NCBI RefSeq assembly: GCF_945859685.1
Contig: NC_079147.1
Coordinates: forward strand, 183,441,174-183,505,173
Direction of reading: 5' to 3'
From: Eupeodes corollae
Lineage: Eukaryota > Arthropoda > Insecta > Diptera > Syrphidae
DNA length: 64,000 nucleotides
Shown here: in pieces, positions 59,495-64,000 of the stretch
How positions within the stretch are numbered: position 1 is the first letter of the stretch
Layout of the letters: the number at the start of each line of letters is the position of its first letter
Made by a program: the position numbers and the translations under genes
Notes under the pieces: model-generated
What the model was told of the DNA's origin: nothing
The model's database searches: none
What the model saw: only the letters and a program-made list of their open reading frames with translations

Positions 59495-60625
59495 TGAATT
59501 TCAGACTTGAAACCATCGAATATAAATTGTATTAAACGGTTAGAAAGGTAATTTCTAATCCAAAGAAGATATTCATCAATACCAAAAGCACGAATTTTCG
59601 ATAGGAGAGCTTAATGCCAAACTCTATCAATTGCTTTTAAAATATCAAGTGCAATAATCTTATTTTCTCCAAAACGATGTAAAGATTAGTTACACTGTTC
59701 GGTGAGATAAACCATGAGATGACCAGTGGACCTACTGCTACGAAAGCCATACCGTCGGTCATTAAGAAGCCTCCGTTCTTCAAGATATTTCTTAAGCTGA
59801 TAATTTATCAGTGTTTCCATGATCTTGCAAAGAAGAGATGTCAATGCTATTAGACGATAGTAAGAGGGAGAGGAGGATTATTTATTTTAGGGACAAATGC
59901 TATTTTCCATCCGTTCGAAAAGAGACCTGTAGAGTAGGAAAGATTGAAAAGTTTACTCAGTGGTTTTGTCAGAGTTGAAGAACACCTCGTGAGAACAATT
60001 TGGAAGATACAATCTGGGCCAGTTTATGTGTGTATGTCAAGGTCGTTCAGTACTCTTGCAACTGCACGAGTGCGAAAGAAGATTCGTCCCATAGAATCGT
60101 TTACGCTCTCAAGAACAGGAGGACTCATGACACTCTCAGGTAGCATCGAATTAACAGCAAACTGTGCAAATTGGCTTTACAATCGAGCACACATTGGGAG
60201 TGTCATTGTGGACAAGCGTTGGAACCGTGGATGACATAAAGTTTCGTACGTTTTTTACAAATGACCAGAAGTTTTTACTACCTTTGGAACATTGTAGTAT
60301 TTTTTGACTTAATTTCTGATCATGTAAGAATTTGGTTCGTCGAATATGACCATTACATGTCTTTCTAGCTTGTTTCAACTTATTCCAGTTTTCCTCAGTC
60401 AGGTTGGCTTTAAAACAACGGAAAATTACATCTCTGATTCTAATAACTTCTTTACAGCTCGAATCAAACCATGAGTTTGATTGATTTCACCCTATTCGGG
60501 ATAAAATTTTGCATTCCACAAAGAATTAAATTTGTGATAATATTTGCGCTTGAATCAACGTCACCAGTTAAAGTTCCTAAAAAATTTAACTTCGGATTAA
60601 TTTATTTACTTATAAGTTTCGTTGA
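59495..60625 (-). mobile_element. LINE relic (family A), linker to first RT blocks
   Basis: LTEENWNKLKQARKTCNGHI with KFLHDQKLSQKILQCSKGSK (60400-60265) is the linker between endonuclease and reverse transcriptase. After frame changes come LLCKIMETLINYQLKKYLEE (near 59845-59790), RRYGFRSSRSTGHLMVYLTE (59770-59710), ENKIIALDILKAIDRVWH (59685-59625, catalytic D retained) and KIRAFGIDEYLLWI (59605-59560). It ends at IQFIFDGFKSE next to the SINE tail. The QG..LSP and YADD blocks of the same family are absent here; a jockey-type sequence takes their place beyond the SINE. Confidence 0.84.
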
Positions 60626-62984
60626 ATTATAACACCTGAGTGAACAGTAGACACAACTAAAAATATGTAGTTTTTCCTCAAACAAAGTAAAATTAAATAA
60701 TAACTCTTCTCAAATTTTTCCCAGAATCTTATCAAAGAGATTTTTTGGGGAAAAATCAGTCTTGGAAAAAATAAATTATGTCATACCGAAAATTTAATCT
60801 AACTTACTGAAGAACATATTTGACGCTACACGAAGAATATTATTATGTTTTCCTCTCTTTTGTCCTCTGTTTTCTGTAAAATTTCTTCTGAAATACGTTT
60901 TCAAAAACAAAATTTCATATTTTCATAAAAAAGTACCCAGAACTACAGAGGTTATGACTAAAATTTTCGACATTTCTTAGAAGAAACCACGCATCTGTAT
61001 CGAAATGTTTCTCGAAATGATTATTACATTTCCAGTGAAATTTGAAATTCAATTTCGTTTTGATTTTTGTTGAGTCGTTGCTTTGGAAATTGTTTCGAAA
61101 CACAGAGTTTTCCTAACATCACTGTTTTGTTGTGTTAAGTTTGGAAAATTGTATTTCTTCGTCGTCGTCTGAATGAAAAGTGATTCAACAACAACAATAA
61201 CAATGACACAACACAACCACGACAAAAGTTGAAAAGGAAAAATCACTCAAAAACGGGGTAACGTTGCCATATCGTCTTCGTCTTCGTCCTCGCCGTCTTC
61301 GTTGAAGTTAAGTTAAAGTATATGACAGGGATGAATAACGGGTAACCAGCTATTCATTGCAACAAAATAAAGAAAAATAAATACAAAAAAAAAAACGAAG
61401 AAGAAGAAGAAAGCAAAAATTGGAAATAGGTTAACGTTGAAGGATAAAGCAAGAAGTATCGATGGCACAGTGCGGGTTATTTTTTCGTTTTTCTTGTGTT
61501 ATTATTTTCTACATTACTTTTATAATATTATTTTCTTTTTTTTCGAGTTTTGAGAATTTAAGCTATTTCGATATTTCTTGCTCGTTTTTTGGAATTTTGA
61601 TTTTTCAGTATTTGGAGCATCGAATACACCACCACCGACCGGCTTACGCGTTTTTCTTCCATTAGCGATGATGCGATTATAATGGCTTTCTTCTTCTACT
61701 AAAGGGAAGAGTAAATGTTAAAGGTACCTACTCTTATATCGAACAAAATTGTTACAGCGATTTCTTTTCTTTGTAAAGATTCTATTTTTGTATGTCTAGG
61801 TGGGTATATTATCTTCTATAGACTCCTTTTGAGAATCTGATGATGAAAAGAAAAGGCCATGCCACGAGGGATTTTCCTTTTTTTTTTTTAAACATTTTCC
61901 GAAGAAAAGAGAAAAATTTTGTGTTATACCTAAAGAATATTTATTAGACTTGTAAATCGATGTTTTCTTCTATTTGATAAATTTGTGTGATTTTATTTTT
62001 GCTTTGCTTTGGTTTTGTAGCTTTTGCTTTTTGGTGTTGCATCTTTTGATAAAATAAATTGTTGGAGATTTTTCTTTGTGCCACTTAACACCCCTGAATA
62101 ATAAAGGTATTCGTTAAAGGTATACATACCCCCCTATATAAGACTTACAAAAAAAAGGAAAAGCTTTTCAATGAGGTTTTTGATGGTATTTGCTTTTTTT
62201 TCGTTTGGGTGAGTCTTTAGGGTGATTGGCATAATATAATTGGACAAATCGCTTTATTAAAACAAGAGGAGGTGTACTTTGTTGTTGACTTTGAAAGTCT
62301 TAAGAAGTAAGCTTAAAACATTACATCGATTTTTTTTGTTATAAGTCAATATGGCTACACTGTATTATGTTGAATGTCTAGTTACGTAACTTGATTCTTT
62401 CGGTTTTAGAGACAAAGCTAGCACTTACATAAAGAAATACGTTTTGAAGCTTAAAAGTTACATTTTAAGAATGTTGAAAATACGAAGGCTAGACGGGCGT
62501 AAATACTCTGTATAATTTAAATTCTTAGAATGAACGAAATAATTTTTTTTTAAATGCTTGTGCGCTTTGAGGAAGTTTATCTTTAAAAAAATGCCACATA
62601 GAACATGTTTTTGGGTTATTACTTTCATAAAAATTTTAAGCAAACTAAAAATTACGTTGAAGAATAAGTAAAAGTATTGAAAATAAATCCAGAATGAAAA
62701 AAAAGAACACGTCTGTTTTCTTCTGTGTTTTTATTTCAACCTTCTTACAACTATTCATACCTACTTAAAACTAAGGAACATGAGATAAGATACTGATAAA
62801 AAATAAATGACATATTTCAACCCATGCTATCTTTGGATATTTGTGTGTACCAAGTGTTCCTATCCTATCCAAGGCTGCTACGCACTATTACAAGATTGTT
62901 TTTATCTGTCTTGTGAAAATGCGCAGCTGCATCCATGTAAGGATGATGTCCATTTATGAACAGCAATTTCGAATATAATTATAG
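60626..62984. other. AT-rich and microsatellite DNA, no gene
   Basis: Includes TCGTCTTCGTC-type repeats near 61275-61305 and AAG repeats near 61395-61415. Poly-T tracts produce several spurious hydrophobic frames (61462-61665). No coding feature is recognised. Confidence 0.45.
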
Positions 62985-63230
62985 TACACTTGAGCGTATA
63001 CGTACTTTTTGTTCGAAAAATTCCTTTGGTTTATATATTTCTTACCTTCATGAAGGTAAGGAATTATATTAAATACGTTAAATTTACAATCTTAACTTAA
63101 ATCTAAACCTAAAACTAACTAACAAGTATTTAAAGATTAAATTTAAAGCTTGCAGAATTTCGATTATCATTTGTAAAGTCAATGTTTATAGAGAATTTTT
63201 TGATTAAGAAGTCTTATAGCTCTCTATGTA
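62985..63230. mobile_element. Third terminus of the unnamed element, with palindrome
   Basis: GCGTATACGTACTTTTT at 62994-63010 is identical to the inner 17 bp of the terminus at 51417-51438, and TA precedes the end (62985-62986). The five outermost bases differ. A perfect 20-bp palindrome, CTTACCTTCATGAAGGTAAG, lies 30 bp inside at 63041-63060. Beyond that the sequence does not obviously match the other two copies. Confidence 0.45.
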
Positions 63231-63234
63231 AATA

Positions 63235-63605
63235 GGAGTTAGGGGAACATTTCTTCTTACGCTAACCTGGCTTTCTATCTCTAAGCAGATGAATGAGGGA
63301 GAGGAGGAACTAGTTCTTAACATCCTCTGTACATGCCCTGCTCTAACTCAAGAACACAAGAATTAGTCTGTCATGTTTCTTAAGGGACTGAAACTGGTTT
63401 CATTGAGCTTAAAAGAAAGCCTCAAGATTTACGTGCTGTCACAATGGGCCATTAAACTGGCCTAAGTGGGTCCTACTCCATCACGGACAGCCTAACCCAA
63501 CAGTACTCAGATTGAAATTCTATCGACAAAGAATAGTTGGACCTGAAATCGTTCCGTTCAACACACCAACAAAACTGCCAGTAATATCGGTGCCCAAAAA
63601 AATAT
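63235..63605 (+). mobile_element. R1-like LINE C-terminal tail
   Basis: EGEEELVLNILCTCPAL (about 63295-63345) is the C-terminal Cys/His knuckle region of R1-type LINE proteins (C..C...EE...H.LC.CPAL). QWAIKLA, a stop, VGPTPSRTA, a stop and NSTQIEILST follow (63440-63530), which is also the usual ending of insect R1-like elements. Several stops lie in frame. Only the last 100 or so codons remain, so it is a 5'-truncated or eroded copy. Confidence 0.7.
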
Positions 63606-64000
63606 AGGAGATGTATGAAAGGAAGCCTTTGGGTTTATGGCGGTAATAAAAGTCTATTAAGATAAAAAACTAAGACAAAATCTGCGGCAAATAGTTTCTA
63701 TTTTGTCAATATGAACGAAAATGTTTGAAATCCATACAACGCAGTCGTATTAAAAAATTGGCCATTCAAAAGAAACATATAGAATTTGTACAACGTCACA
63801 AAACTTTCGGGAAAATCTTTTCTCGAAACCAAGTGTTTTTTAAGATTTTTTTAGAATATAATTTTATTGATCCGTAAATTTTAGTTTTGAGTCTAGTACA
63901 ACGCCAGGTTTATAAAAACTGGATTCTCTATTCAAACCTGACTAATTTAACATATAGTCACAAATTATTATATAAGGTTTGCATGTAAACACATTGTCTT
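63606..64000. other. Non-coding AT-rich DNA
   Basis: No recognised feature up to the window edge. Confidence 0.4.

Noticed and set aside
1..64000. CRISPR arrays, operons, phage or plasmid features
   Set aside because: No regularly spaced repeats, no dense gene layout and no ribosome-binding sites; the content is clearly animal transposons and microsatellites.

Overview
The window is eukaryotic, AT-rich, and looks like gene-free (intronic or intergenic) DNA of an insect, most likely a fly. I infer this from the mobile-element families, from long poly-A/poly-T and CGA/ATG microsatellite stretches, and from the absence of any long open reading frame outside transposon relics. I found no convincing host exon, no functional tRNA or rRNA gene, no CRISPR array and no operon-like layout. 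No new multi-gene system was found. The interesting material is repeat architecture and one possible splicing signal.

Layout. 1-5.5 kb: AT-rich DNA with a tandem pair of fold-back repeats (2568-3265). 5.6-8.4 kb: two head-to-head LINE relics, one RTE-like on minus and one jockey/CR1-like on plus. 12.6-13.3 kb: minus-strand ORF1 (gag-like, DUF4780-type) of a LINE. 17.7-19.4 kb: two mariner relics, one a terminal-repeat-bounded deletion derivative, the other carrying a local hairpin. 22.0 kb: a tRNA-like SINE head. 23.4-25.9 kb: two abutting LINE relics. 28.1-29.6 kb: a mariner N-terminus enclosed by an exact hAT-like inverted pair. 32.2-33.5 kb: a plus-strand LINE relic. 34.6-35.2 kb: an internally deleted mariner. 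37.6 and 51.4 kb: two opposite copies of an undescribed element end with identical 22-bp termini; a third related terminus lies at 63.0 kb. 38.4, 45.0, 52.6 and 59.5-60.6 kb: pieces of one LINE family. 43.6 kb: a Tc1-type transposase end. 53.2-54.2 kb: the least decayed LINE. 55.7 kb: a tRNA-derived SINE, whose 3' tail recurs at 59.4 kb between parts of two different LINEs. 63.2-63.6 kb: an R1-like LINE tail.

Between the transposons are islands of T-rich, microsatellite-rich DNA (about 9.5-12.5, 15-17.7, 19.4-21.9, 27-28, 29.7-31, 36-37.6, 39.7-43, 48-51, 54.3-57.7 and 61-62.9 kb). They read like ancestral intron or intergenic DNA into which the transposons inserted. One island (47.9-51.0 kb) is bounded by a diverged inverted repeat of about 280-300 bp. 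At 44,040 a pyrimidine-rich 3' splice site is fused directly to a strong 5' splice site, the signature of a recursive (ratchet) splice point in very long fly introns; this would fit a plus-strand giant intron.

Every protein-coding trace is a decayed transposon piece with stops, frameshifts or internal deletions, so none should be read as an active gene. Family names come from motif recognition and memory, not from a database search.
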